Part shown: positions 48,701-58,422 of the stretch, one piece after another
Layout: each line of letters opens with the position of its first letter
Position numbering within the stretch: position 1 is the stretch's first letter
NCBI RefSeq assembly: GCF_037042905.1
Contig: NC_087253.1
Location: forward strand, 6,019,501-6,083,500
Direction: 5' to 3'
Length of the DNA stretch: 64,000 nucleotides
DNA from: Lytechinus pictus
Lineage: Eukaryota > Echinodermata > Echinoidea > Temnopleuroida > Toxopneustidae
Made by a program: the position numbers and the translations under genes
The notes under the pieces: generated by a model
What the model saw: the letters and a program-made list of their open reading frames with translations, nothing else
Told to the model about the DNA's origin: nothing
Database searches by the model: none

Positions 48701-51700
48701 TTACGCAGCAAACATGCTTGTTCCCTTTCAACCCAATATTGGGTAATTTTTTACTCAATCTTTTTTAGAGTGTACCGTGTACATGGTGTAACTATCTTGG
48801 CCTATACCAGCGTGGGTTAAGTATATGCTTTTAACAGACGTTGGTTGCGTCAGCGCACTTAATGGCCTGTAAGCAAACTCATAACACCAATTAATTAACA
48901 TTCTTGATTATGTCCATATAAAAGCCATTAGCCTGTACATAATTAGCTTGTCAATTATAGCACTCTGACTCACGACACTCAGTGACAATCAATTGTTATG
49001 TTTATCGAGGGTTTTTTTTATATAGAAATTAATTTGATCACCTTTTATGGAAATAAAAATTAAAAACACATCTCTATAATTTATCGAATTGAAAAATAGT
49101 TTATTTCAGTTAATATTTTAAGTGGTTGAAAAATTTCCAAGGAAGACAAAGAATAATTAAGATTCGATCATCATGTTTGATCCATTGTTATTACCATTGT
49201 GATGGTTATGATTTTCAGTATATACACACTCTAAAAAATATTGGGTAAAAATGCTCCATTAGCCTTAGGATAATTATGTGTCCAACGAATATTCGGCAGT
49301 GCTTTTTATTTATCGAGTGTAATGAACATTTTGCCCATTCTTAAGTAATTGCTGCTTATTTTTTAACCTAATTACTGGACAACATGCTTCCCGCATTGGG
49401 TAAAATACTGCCCCAAATTGGTTGGACACATAATTACCCTCGTGCTGGTTAAAATTTTACCCATTATAAATGTGAATCACTTATTTTGAACATTATGACC
49501 ATTCTCGATGGAACTCGGGGTAATTAATTATCACTGAACGTTAACTTTATACCAAATTGTTTGATCCATTTTCGGTCGGGCAACAATTGATATTCTCCAT
49601 TATTTATCATCAAATCTGGCCCCCATCTCTACTACAATGAATCAATTCTGTTTTAGATAGTTATTAAGGTTATCATCGCTATCTTCATCTTTTCCCGCAG
49701 CTCTTCTCGGATGTGTACTCCGACCACGTCTCTGGCATGACCGTGGAGTTCCCCACCCCCAAGGCCTTCCGTGTCGGCTCGTACAGCGGCAGCGACTGCG
49801 AGCGCAAATTCCAGACCTTCCCGACACCGCCCGACTCGCCGGTGCTCGCCGAGCTCACCCCGCCCAACGCACGGCCCGGAAAACAGCAAGTGGCCCCTGG
49901 AGTTACGGGGCACACGCAACAAGCCCGGTACATGCTAAGCGAAGCTGGGTCGATTTCTGCCGACGGTTCGGCCGCATCACATCCCTCTGAAATGGACTTC
50001 TCACTGCTCATGGAGGATATTCGTAAGTATATGCAATATTTAATTTCGCTGAATACCTCTGAAATTGGATTTTGTTTAACTTAATAGTATTTTTAGGCAA
50101 TATCTTTCCTGCAATTAAATATTTCAAAGCTGTCTATTCAAAGGATGTCGTCCGAAAGTATTTTTCTTTTCTATTCTTCTTCTTTCGCGCAGTCCTTTTA
50201 CTTTTATTGATTCTTCCATCCCTTTAATAATACATCTTGTGAATATACGCTTTATCGCTCTCTCAACCACTTGTTATTCAGTTTTTATTATTGTCTCTCA
50301 CTTTTTTTCGGTTGAAGTCTCGATATTCAACTAATTACCTCTTAAGGTACCACTTTTACCACCAAAAACTCCAATACCCTCGCGCTATAAGCAGGTCATT
50401 TATTAAAGAGCGCATGAAATTTTAGTTTTTCAAGAGGCTTGCCAATTTCACTTTCGATGCGGCTGTCTCTCCGCAACCGTACGTGGTTTGGTGATACGAA
50501 GAGTTTTTCAAACTGTGGCTCGTCTTCGCTTATTAAATTTTATACGAAAACAGGAGTGCAGTCTAAAATATGGCGTTAGTTTTTTCATTAATCTATGGGT
50601 CTCAGAAGTTATCAAAGGAAAGTACTTCAGTGAGAATAAATCTTGCAAAACAATAATTTATTGGGTTTTGTGTTTGGATGTGTAACAAGGTTTTGCATGT
50701 TTTATCAGGGAGTTGGGAGGTAGAACTCCCTGCTTTATATAGCTTTTTTTTTAATAGATTTATGATTAAGTGACTATAGTGGTCGATTTAAGATTCATTA
50801 AGTAGAAATTAACCCACTTAGAAACGCTATTATTTATTGTGAAAGGTGATTCATAAATTTCCGACGATTGCCTATATACATGAAAATTATCTTAAATCTC
50901 GGTATATTTTACCGAATGATTTAGTATATACATGACCGTACGTTGGTCGTTCTTCGCCATTGTAGGTCGGAAATAAATATTAACCAAGCTACAGGCCGTT
51001 TCACCGAATCATTTATTTAAACTTTCAAAGTTCGATGTCTTGTGCAAACTGGTCTCCTCTAATGCAAGTGCCTATCTCGTTCATTCGAATCTGGGGCTGG
51101 TTGCAGTAGGGGCTGCTCTCAAACACAGTTCCAAAAAAAAAACACAACGTAAGGTAACGTAAAAGCACGCATTCGAGACTTACGATCGATTTTTCTGACA
51201 TGCGATTAAACGCAACTCTTTCGTGCAACCGGGCCCTGAAGGGCGGAAAAGGTACCCAAGCTAAGTGGCATCGCAACAGACTTAGGAAAATACTATAGCC
51301 CAGTCATCTCAATGGATATTACAAAATATCCACTTGAATATATGCTTAGAAAAGGGAAAAATAAATCCTCATCATCGGAACACTTAAACGATATATTTTT
51401 TAAAAGATGATTGAAAACACATGTATATACCATTTCAACGAAGACTATACTATTGTAACTCATGATAAATGAGACACGGTTTGGCAGGTAATTAGTTTCG
51501 TCCACTTCAAATCAGTCTGCAACGCTGGGCCTATATATATAAAGTCTCGCATTTTGTAGATGCGCCAGTCTTTGTTTTGCGGACATCGTTGAATATCAGT
51601 AATTCTTAAGAAAATTATTTTTCTTTCGCACACATGGTTTAAATGAAATCACTAAACAAAAAACATAGTTCAGAATTTATATAAAACGTTGTTTTATGAA

Positions 51701-54700
51701 CATTACATAAGTTGCTTATGCTTAACAGTTTTAATAAAGGTTTGAAGTATTTAACAATTTTTTTTTAAATATTCAATCTTCATTTATCAAGCATAGTTGT
51801 TTATCATATTAAACTCTTGTTTAAACTGTTATTCAACTACTGCAACGTTGATAAAGTTACCTTTGTGCCAAAAATAATAAACATCGTTCAATGAGCAGTA
51901 TAATATTTTCCTTTTGTCCCTTTTTGTATAATAACATTTAACCAAACCCGACATCAACCTTAACTCTTAAAGAGTTTTTGATAGTACAGAAGGGTAATAA
52001 CTTGCCCCTTATTTTACCACGCCCAGTTCACGGAAACATGACTGATCAGTTTAACACGCAGCTCTGTGATAACCAGTACTCTTCGACGTTAGGGCTCACC
52101 GATGGACTCCAAAAATCAGGTAATTATTTTTTTTAAATAGTTATATCAATTTATGGAAGCTTGTTTAATCATGTTTTGAATTATGTAATTAAATTTATTA
52201 TTTTGTGAATCAAAACCATATTAATGTAAATATTTTTAATTAAATTGATTATCATATCAATTTATAGAAGCTTGTTTAATCATGTATATGAATTATTTCA
52301 TTAAAACTTATTATTGATGAGGCAAAACCATATTAATGAAAATATATTCGATTAAACTGATTATTGGTGATTCAAAATCATACTCCTGGGGGTCGTTTCA
52401 TAAAGCTGTTCGTAAGTTAAGAGCGACTTTAAGAACGACTGGTGAACCTTTCATACGCACTAAACCATCGCCAATGAATATACCATTTGCCACTAGAAAG
52501 GATCACCAGTCGTTCTTAACGTCGCTCTTAACTTACGAACAGCTTTATGAAACATTCACCAGAACTGTGTTCCTATCATGCGTGAATATGGCCGTTTGGT
52601 TATTACCCTAAGCCAATTTGAGCATTCGGTTGAAAATAAATGAAATGACTACTTAGAAATCGGCAAGCATTGCCCAAATTTGGCGGGAAAGAATGATGGG
52701 AAAGACGAAAAATTATATTTCGAAAGTTGGGGTTGATACCAAAAGTTTGTGTGCTGCAACCAGTGGGTCATATCTTCGTCTGACACCGGTATAACGGCCT
52801 TCCTGTGGGCATGACTCTACTCTTCTTAGAAATTGTATTTCTCGATTTTTGTTACAAAAAATAATTGTTAATGCATAAAGAAAACATTACCGATCGTTCG
52901 AAAGGTTGGACCAGTTTCTGTCAATATATCTCAGAATTTGAAGCCGTACACGTATGCCTGTTGATTTCATCATTTTTTAAATTTAATTGTAAAATGATAC
53001 TCGTTAACCCTACCAGGCCGATATTACGCTATTTTGTATGCCATAATATTCGGCCTGTATTGATAATATTATGTCTGTACCGATTCCATGGCATTTTCTC
53101 CGGCGACAATTGCTCCTATGCTGGGAAATCTGCACATTAAGCCAAAACCTAATACGTAACCTCTAAAACTGAATAAATCCTCATCCCTTATCTTTGTACT
53201 GTTCTGAACCAAAAAACTCCACTACCGTCCTAACTATAACCTCATGCCCTCTCAGATAGTAAGACCTGGGCTCCGTAACACAAAGATAAGCGATCAATCG
53301 CTAAATGGACTGACCAATCAAGATCAATGTTACACGCGCGTTTGGTTCAAAATACTGACCAGGAACCAAGTATTCTTTCATATTTGCCATTCATCGCTAA
53401 GCTTTGTGTTACGGAGCCCAGAGCAAATGTCGCAGGAGGATACGTCGTATTACCGTCTCGACCCTTCGCCTTGAATAGAGTGGTGTAATAACACACAAGA
53501 GTGTGACATGGTAGAATTGACACGTGATATAAGTTTGATGGTTTATATCTCGGATCTATATTCTCTTGAAAACCCCTTCCCCTTCTGCTCATGCGCGATG
53601 TCCTAGTCTCACGAACGAAATTGACTCCATATCGATCAAATCTCTTCCGTTATGTCCATTGGCTTATCATGTCAATCGGAGTCGGTTTAGTTAGTATGAC
53701 CAGCATTGTACTTCGTCAAAGCTTATTGTGGACTGTGAGGGACATCGTCTCTAATGTTACCTCTTTTTTAATCTGCTTTGAATAGAGTTCTTGGACAACC
53801 TTACACAGTTCTCGTCGAATTCCCCGATCAACCTTTCATCAACGATGTTCCCGTCATCCTTCAATGAAAGCCTGGACGGTAAGACTACTCTTACTCCTCA
53901 CTCATTGCACGTCTGTATAAACTAAAACACACACACCCGTTGTTGCCATAGTAATTTGATTTCATATATCTATTTCTGTTTTGTATGAAACATTCTCAAC
54001 AGTTTCTCTTTCGTCAGGCACTTATCGATGATCGTTCTGTAATTAATGGTTGGAAACTTGATTCGAAAAATAAAATAAACAATAGCTAAAACCACTTTTT
54101 TTGTAAAAATAATACTTGAAACAATTTTGACGAATATTCAGCATGTTATGATATTGTCAAGATAAAAATCACAGTTGAACTATTTATTTGCAATTAATTG
54201 TGTAGATTTGCAAAGGGGGGATTGGCGATGTCGGCATTTTCTTAAAACAAATTTATACTTGTGAAACTGAATACTTGAGAAAATAGAAATCACGTAAACA
54301 TCCTTTAACAGAAAACTTGAGAAAGGTGCGGGTCAGTCCGGAGATGTTTATTGGCGCTACGTTGACTGCGAAGGTGAACTTGGTTAGCCTCACCTACAGA
54401 CTGCAAACATTGTTTGTAGTTTCGTATGCCAGCAATCTGTTTGTGTTTCGTTGTTTCGGGGCTAAGCCCTGAAATACAGGGCCGAATCGCTTCTTTTTCT
54501 GAATTGAAAATTAAACTCGACCGTGCAATCAGTCGTTCAGTCTATTTTGCAATGATGAGACACCCGTTATTTATTAATTTTATTTTGAAGGTGTTTTCAA
54601 AAACACCTTTAAGTTTTTTCTTAGAATCAGGCTAATCAGGACTCGGGTGAAATTACAGCCTATAGTTTCTCTCTCGGTATTGTACGGGTCAAGACGAAAT

Positions 54701-57700
54701 AAAGCGCTTGAAAAATATCGTATTCTGTTCCACGTTGATATCATGTTCTTCGAAGATGAACCGCTCAATAGCTGTTCGTAGTTGACTAGTTTCGCTTCTT
54801 GAACGCAGGTTGGCTCTGGAGAAATATTATTTCATTTCGTTTCCTGGAAGCCTGCGCGAAACACGTTGCCTCTAATTGCGTGCGTCTATGGTATAGTGCT
54901 AATACATTTACGTCTTGGCGAGCTTGTAGCTGCGTTCTGCAGTTGGAGACGTGTTTCTTTTGTATTACAGATACCTTTATTTTTCGTTGATTCTGGCATA
55001 TTCAAAGACGGGTAATTCATTAAATTCGGTGTCTATCCTATGATTCTGCCATTAGTCTTTTTTTTTTTGGTCATTTGAACCTGCGGTGCCGACTTGTGAG
55101 AATTATTCGGCATTTTGCATCCTTCTCGTTCTTTCGCAGAATTCAGCTTCATTGTCTCATGATTCATTGCTTAAACTCTTTTGTGTGTCGAATAACGATA
55201 CCAATTTAATCGATATATCTGTCTGTTTCCCGCCATTGCAGATTGTACCATCCCAAGCCCTGCCCCGTCGCCGACGCCGATCTCTGTCTGTGATATCGAT
55301 ATTTTCGCCGGCGACCTGCCCAATCTCGACGATCTCACGCTGGTCAGCGAGTTTGCCCAAATGGAATCTTTTCAACACCGATCACAACGTGGCGCTTTCG
55401 GCATGAGCTCGTCAGGCGAAGGTAAGTCACGTGGCGATGTTTTAACCAATCAGATATCATTATCTATTATAGACGTACAATATAAGATTTGTATTCCCTG
55501 TATGATTATTGACATGTATAATTATTGACATGTATGTTCTTATTAATCGAAGCTGTCCGGATTTTTAATTTCAAACTTAACTTAACGTCGACATAAAAAT
55601 TTTGATGCAGACTTGATAATTGCACATTTTGATGCAATTATAAGAAGATTGAAGGTATGTGCAAATGTTGAATTGGTTATGTCTATGGAATATTAAAGGG
55701 TGCTCGACCAGCATTGGTAGCCGTTTCATGATCTATTATCTCTTTTCATGCATTACGAAACCAGTCGTATTTAATGCCGTGGTATAAACAAGGACGGTCT
55801 ATCAAAACTGTTCGTCGACCACTTACAGCATTTGTGTAAAAGCTCATATCACGTTTAGGCACACACCTTACAAGGATGTCTTCGATCTTGAGACCAAACT
55901 GTGGTTATGAGAAACCGGGTCTCGTTGTGTGAAACCGATGTTTTATGGAGGGGAGGCATTTATGGAAGATTAATTAATACGTCTGGATGTTGAAGCCCCT
56001 TTGTTCTGCAAAAATATTGAGTAGAAAGAAAATCAAAGTATTGTAAGATTAGAATATGAGGGTATATATCGCGATTGGACTAGCTGCTATGTCATAGGAA
56101 TATACTGGTAGGCGTTGGAGCGAAAGGTCATTAGCAATCATTTTAAATTCAAACTGTTTTTTGTATGCGTGCTGACATGAATGACGTTGTCAATATGCAG
56201 GTATCGAATGGGGATGATGAAGCGGTTGGGGGGGGGGGGGTGTTCTGATATCGTCACTTCAATTTCCATTCGTATTTTTCTTTAGTTATCACCCCGTTTT
56301 CTTGTTCATCTTCAGCTTCTATTTCTTTTTTATCTTCTTTATCTTCCTTTTCTTATCCTTTTTCTGCTTTTTCTTCTACTACTACTTCTTCTGGTGTATG
56401 ATAATAACGCTCCAGTAGTTTCTATATAACCATTTCTGTCTGGGATACATTTTGAAATGAATTTTGTTTCTGTTCCTTTTGTTCAGATTCAGACATCGAG
56501 AGCGTATCCGGGTACTCCCCGCCTATCGAAGACCTACAACAAACCTACAACACCATGTCTTCTTCCATCATGTCCCACCCACCACCACTCTACCACGAAC
56601 ACCACCACAACATCCAACCGTACCACAACTACCGCCACGCCCACCACCATCACCAGACGCCGTACCCGCAACAGCACGGCTTCGCCGCCGCCGCGTCTGC
56701 CCCGAACGGCCGAACGCACAACTACCAGTGTCGCACGATGCACACGACGCTTCAGATGCTCGACTCGCACGCGGACGGCGTGGTGAAACCGGAGATGTCG
56801 CCGCAGCAGGGAAGTTGCGCTGGACCAATCAGGAAGCCGTTCCGCGTCCGACCGCGTAAACAGTCTGTGACGTCAAGCGACGATGGCGGCAGCGATGAAG
56901 AGCACGTGGTCACGACTACAACTGTCTCCGGCGGGAACGCAGTATCATCGCCCAATAGAAACAGAGGACGAGGAAGGAGAGAAGGTGATTACCATTTAAA
57001 AATTGACAGATGAATAAGCAAATCATAAAAGTTTTTTTCGAAGAAAATGAAGACTTATTGCAGTAGTACTGACTTCACTTTCAGACATGAATCTTTGAAA
57101 ACAGTCGCATTGAAGGCGATGCGATGTGCGATGAGATATTCGCTGGTTGCATGCATGATCTCAACCCAAGAACACGGTGGTCTTTGTCCGCCAAACTTTC
57201 AATATAGGCCTACTATAATTTAGCTTTAACAAACATACTTATTATGATAACAAGTAATACTCCCTGGTTAGCTATCATCTTAAATTGAAAAGGAGAGAGA
57301 GAGAGATCACGGATACGCATGGGAGTGAGACGATTTCATTGTCATTATGGTTAACCTTTTAAATTGCGCCTTATTCAATCCTTTGCGGCTTTGAACCATA
57401 TCTTTCAATTGAGAACCTTAAAAAATATTAAAACATGAAAAATACGTATGATCCTGAATGTTTTGTAAAATCAAATAATGATAAGAGCGGTGAATTAATT
57501 ATTCCTTTTTTCCCCTGTATTTGCAGCCATGAAAGGAAACCACTTGTGGGAGTTCATCCGGGATATTCTGAAGAAAGACGAATACAACCCGAAGTTCATC
57601 CGATGGGAAGATCGGGAGGCCGGAGTCTTCCGATTCGTCAACTCGGAAGCCGTCGCCACCATGTGGGGAAGGAAGAAGAACAACCCGCAGATGACCTACG

Positions 57701-58422
57701 AAAAGCTTAGCCGTGCCATGAGGTAAATCAGTCTTTCTTTTTTTATTCAATTATTGGAGGAAAAAAAGATAATTCATTGAAAATATCTTCTTCTTTTTTT
57801 GTTTGTCGTAGTGTCCTACTATTAAAAAAAATACCTTCTGCTTTCTCTATATTTCATTATTTTTTCTTATCTATCATCCATGAACATTAATATTTCAAAA
57901 ATATTATTATTTCATAAACATATATTTTTCCCCAATTTGGAATATTTCTCTCTAGCTCTTACAGAATGGCGCTTTCTTTATCCACTATATTATTTATCAT
58001 ATTTGTATCTTAATGTCGAAGTTTCGAAGTTTTATTCCATCATTAAGATGTTTTGGTGACAAAGATGCTTATGGAAAATCTGAGTTATATAAAAACTAAT
58101 GACCCTATTTTGTACTTTTTTCAAGGATATTTTGCAATTTTGTTGGCAAAATTTGAAGTACTGGGGTGATTGATGAACGGAATAAATGCGCAATGAAAGT
58201 TATGAGTGTAATTATAATAAAATAGTTTACGCATTGTTAATAGGTAGTAAATAACAACCTATAGTGCAATGACATTAATTTCTCATCGTTATATTGTATT
58301 CTCTTTCAAATTACAGGTATTACTACAAGCGCGAAATTTTAGAGAGAGTCGACGGGAGACGGCTGGTCTACAAATTCGGTAAAAATGCGGACGGATGGAA
58401 GGAGGCCGCTGGACTCCAATGA
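45726..58422 (+). CDS. Ese: ESE-class ETS transcription factor (Ese-like), 8 coding exons, 510 aa
   Basis: Spliced coding region with exons 45726-45770, 49701-50022, 52027-52119, 53786-53878, 55242-55421, 56487-56984, 57527-57722 and 58317-58422. All introns are GT-AG and the phases agree at every junction. Seen: an ETS winged-helix domain at about residues 416-500, starting [10 protein letters not shown], with recognition helix [17 protein letters not shown] and C-terminal [15 protein letters not shown]. From knowledge of the family, this wording is that of the ELF3/ELF5/EHF class rather than ETS1, ELK, ELF1 or SPDEF. The protein should bind GGAA-core sites in the nucleus. Upstream of the domain lie acidic/hydrophobic stretches ([25 protein letters not shown]), a His/Tyr/Pro-rich segment, [10 protein letters not shown], and GRGRR, which resembles the AT-hook just before the ETS domain of ELF3. 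Odd: no Pointed domain is visible, although ESE proteins usually have one. The class call is secure; the first exon and the exact start are less so. Confidence 0.9.
48330..48775. repeat. TTGGGTAAAA-family element in Ese intron 1
   Basis: Contains repeated GGGTAAAA or TTTACCC motifs. Ends on the right with ACCCAATATTGGGTAATTTT and TTTTTTAGAGTGTA, the same terminal wording as the elements at 49.2 and 62.8 kb. Left boundary uncertain. Confidence 0.45.
49226..49464 (+). mobile_element. TTGGGTAAAA-family element in Ese intron 1
   Basis: About 240 bp starting ACACTCTAAAAAATATTGGG and ending AAAATTTTACCCA. It contains AATTATGTGTCCAAC and, inverted, GTTGGACACATAATTACCCT. It matches the element at 62748-63005 read in the opposite orientation along its whole length. 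Confidence 0.7.
49701..50022 (+). CDS. Ese: Ese coding exon 2
   Basis: 322 nt between acceptor TTTTCCCGCAG and donor GTAAGTATA, phase 0 in and phase 1 out. It encodes [13 protein letters not shown] onward to [10 protein letters not shown], with a Pro/Thr/Ser-rich middle ([16 protein letters not shown]). Its strong GC enrichment against the AT-rich introns and its long single open frame support it as coding. The closing [10 protein letters not shown] is an acidic/hydrophobic motif of the kind found in activation domains (inference). Confidence 0.85.
50023..52026 (+). other. Ese intron 2 contents
   Basis: 2.0 kb of AT-rich DNA. A short stretch near 51715-51840 (TTGTTTAAACTG-like) resembles the interior of the fold-back element at 43846-44013. 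No coding sequence is recognised. Confidence 0.5.
52027..52119 (+). CDS. Ese: Ese coding exon 3
   Basis: 93 nt between acceptor TTTTACCACGCCCAG and donor GTAATT, phase 1 in and phase 1 out. It encodes [20 protein letters not shown] and then [11 protein letters not shown]. Support is frame continuity plus both splice sites; no domain is recognised, so confidence is lower than for exons 2 and 5 to 8. The next exon is also exactly 93 nt. Confidence 0.65.
52396..52552. mobile_element. Fold-back element with 50-bp arms, in Ese intron 3
   Basis: Arms 52396-52445 and 52503-52552 are inverted repeats with one mismatch in 50 bp, separated by 57 bases. Arms start TTTCATAAAGCTGTTCGTAA. No coding frame. 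In the Ese pre-mRNA it would fold into a long hairpin. Confidence 0.8.
53266..53422. mobile_element. Short inverted-repeat element, GTAACACAAAG family, copy 3, in Ese intron 3
   Basis: 157 bp. Ends CTGGGCTCCGTAACACAAAG match in inverted orientation. The interior starts with AAGCGATCAATCGCTAAAT. It lies within the Ese transcript, between exons 3 and 4. Confidence 0.8.
53786..53878 (+). CDS. Ese: Ese coding exon 4
   Basis: 93 nt, phase 1-1, between a pyrimidine-rich acceptor ending GAATAG and donor GTAAGA. It encodes [20 protein letters not shown] followed by [11 protein letters not shown]. Ser/Asn-rich with scattered acidic and aromatic residues, low-complexity activation-type sequence (inference). 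Supported by phase match on both sides. Confidence 0.7.
53879..55241 (+). other. Ese intron 4 contents
   Basis: 1.36 kb. It contains short open frames without any domain and no recognised repeat element. Nothing supportable seen. Confidence 0.5.
55242..55421 (+). CDS. Ese: Ese coding exon 5, acidic segment
   Basis: 180 nt, phase 1-1, acceptor CGCCATTGCAG and donor GTAAGT. It encodes [20 protein letters not shown], then [20 protein letters not shown] and a short Ser/Gly end. The run of alternating acidic and bulky hydrophobic residues looks like a transactivation segment (inference). GC content is raised relative to the flanking introns. Confidence 0.8.
55422..56486 (+). other. Ese intron 5 contents
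   Basis: 1.07 kb, with a G run near 56229-56240 and a pyrimidine-rich tract at about 56275-56400 leading towards the exon 6 acceptor. Nothing else recognised. Confidence 0.5.
56487..56984 (+). CDS. Ese: Ese coding exon 6, His-rich linker with AT-hook-like motif
   Basis: 498 nt, phase 1-1, acceptor CTTTTGTTCAG and donor GTGATT. It starts [20 protein letters not shown] and continues into a His/Tyr/Pro-rich stretch ([19 protein letters not shown], then HAHHHH). A basic patch (PFRVRPRKQ), an acidic patch ([11 protein letters not shown]) and NRGRGRREG follow at the end. GRGRR immediately before the ETS exon matches the placement of the AT-hook in ELF3 (family knowledge). This is the most GC-rich stretch of the locus, which gives rise to spurious antisense and out-of-frame open frames. 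Confidence 0.87.
57527..57722 (+). CDS. Ese: Ese coding exon 7, first two thirds of the ETS domain
   Basis: 196 nt, phase 1 in and phase 2 out, acceptor CCCTGTATTTGCAG and donor AG|GTAAAT. It encodes the ETS core from [13 protein letters not shown] through [13 protein letters not shown] and [13 protein letters not shown] to [11 protein letters not shown]. The conserved Trp residues and the SRAMR recognition-helix core, with Arg 473 and Arg 476 of the model, are intact. The split inside the AGG codon of SRAMR lies in the recognition helix. Confidence 0.96.
58317..58422 (+). CDS. Ese: Ese coding exon 8, end of the ETS domain and stop
   Basis: Acceptor TTTCAAATTACAG, phase 2 in. It completes the Arg codon and encodes [20 protein letters not shown], then [14 protein letters not shown] and TGA (58420-58422). 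The protein ends 14 residues after the KFGKN motif's F, as is typical of ESE proteins, where the ETS domain is C-terminal. Confidence 0.96.

Larger units (their letters stand above)
45771..49700 (+). other. Ese intron 1 contents
   Basis: 3.9 kb. The first 600 bases are pyrimidine-rich low-complexity DNA. The middle shows nothing I recognise. Elements of the TTGGGTAAAA family lie at about 48330-48775 and 49226-49464. I looked for a Pointed-domain exon in the open frames here and found none. Confidence 0.6.

Noticed and set aside
54426..54635. Open frame inside Ese intron 4
   Set aside because: No domain and not needed for phase continuity; exons 4 and 5 join correctly without it.
56464..56859. 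Alternative and antisense open frames across Ese exon 6
   Set aside because: They overlap the GC-rich coding exon in other frames. Only the ESE frame continues through both splice sites in phase with the ETS exons.
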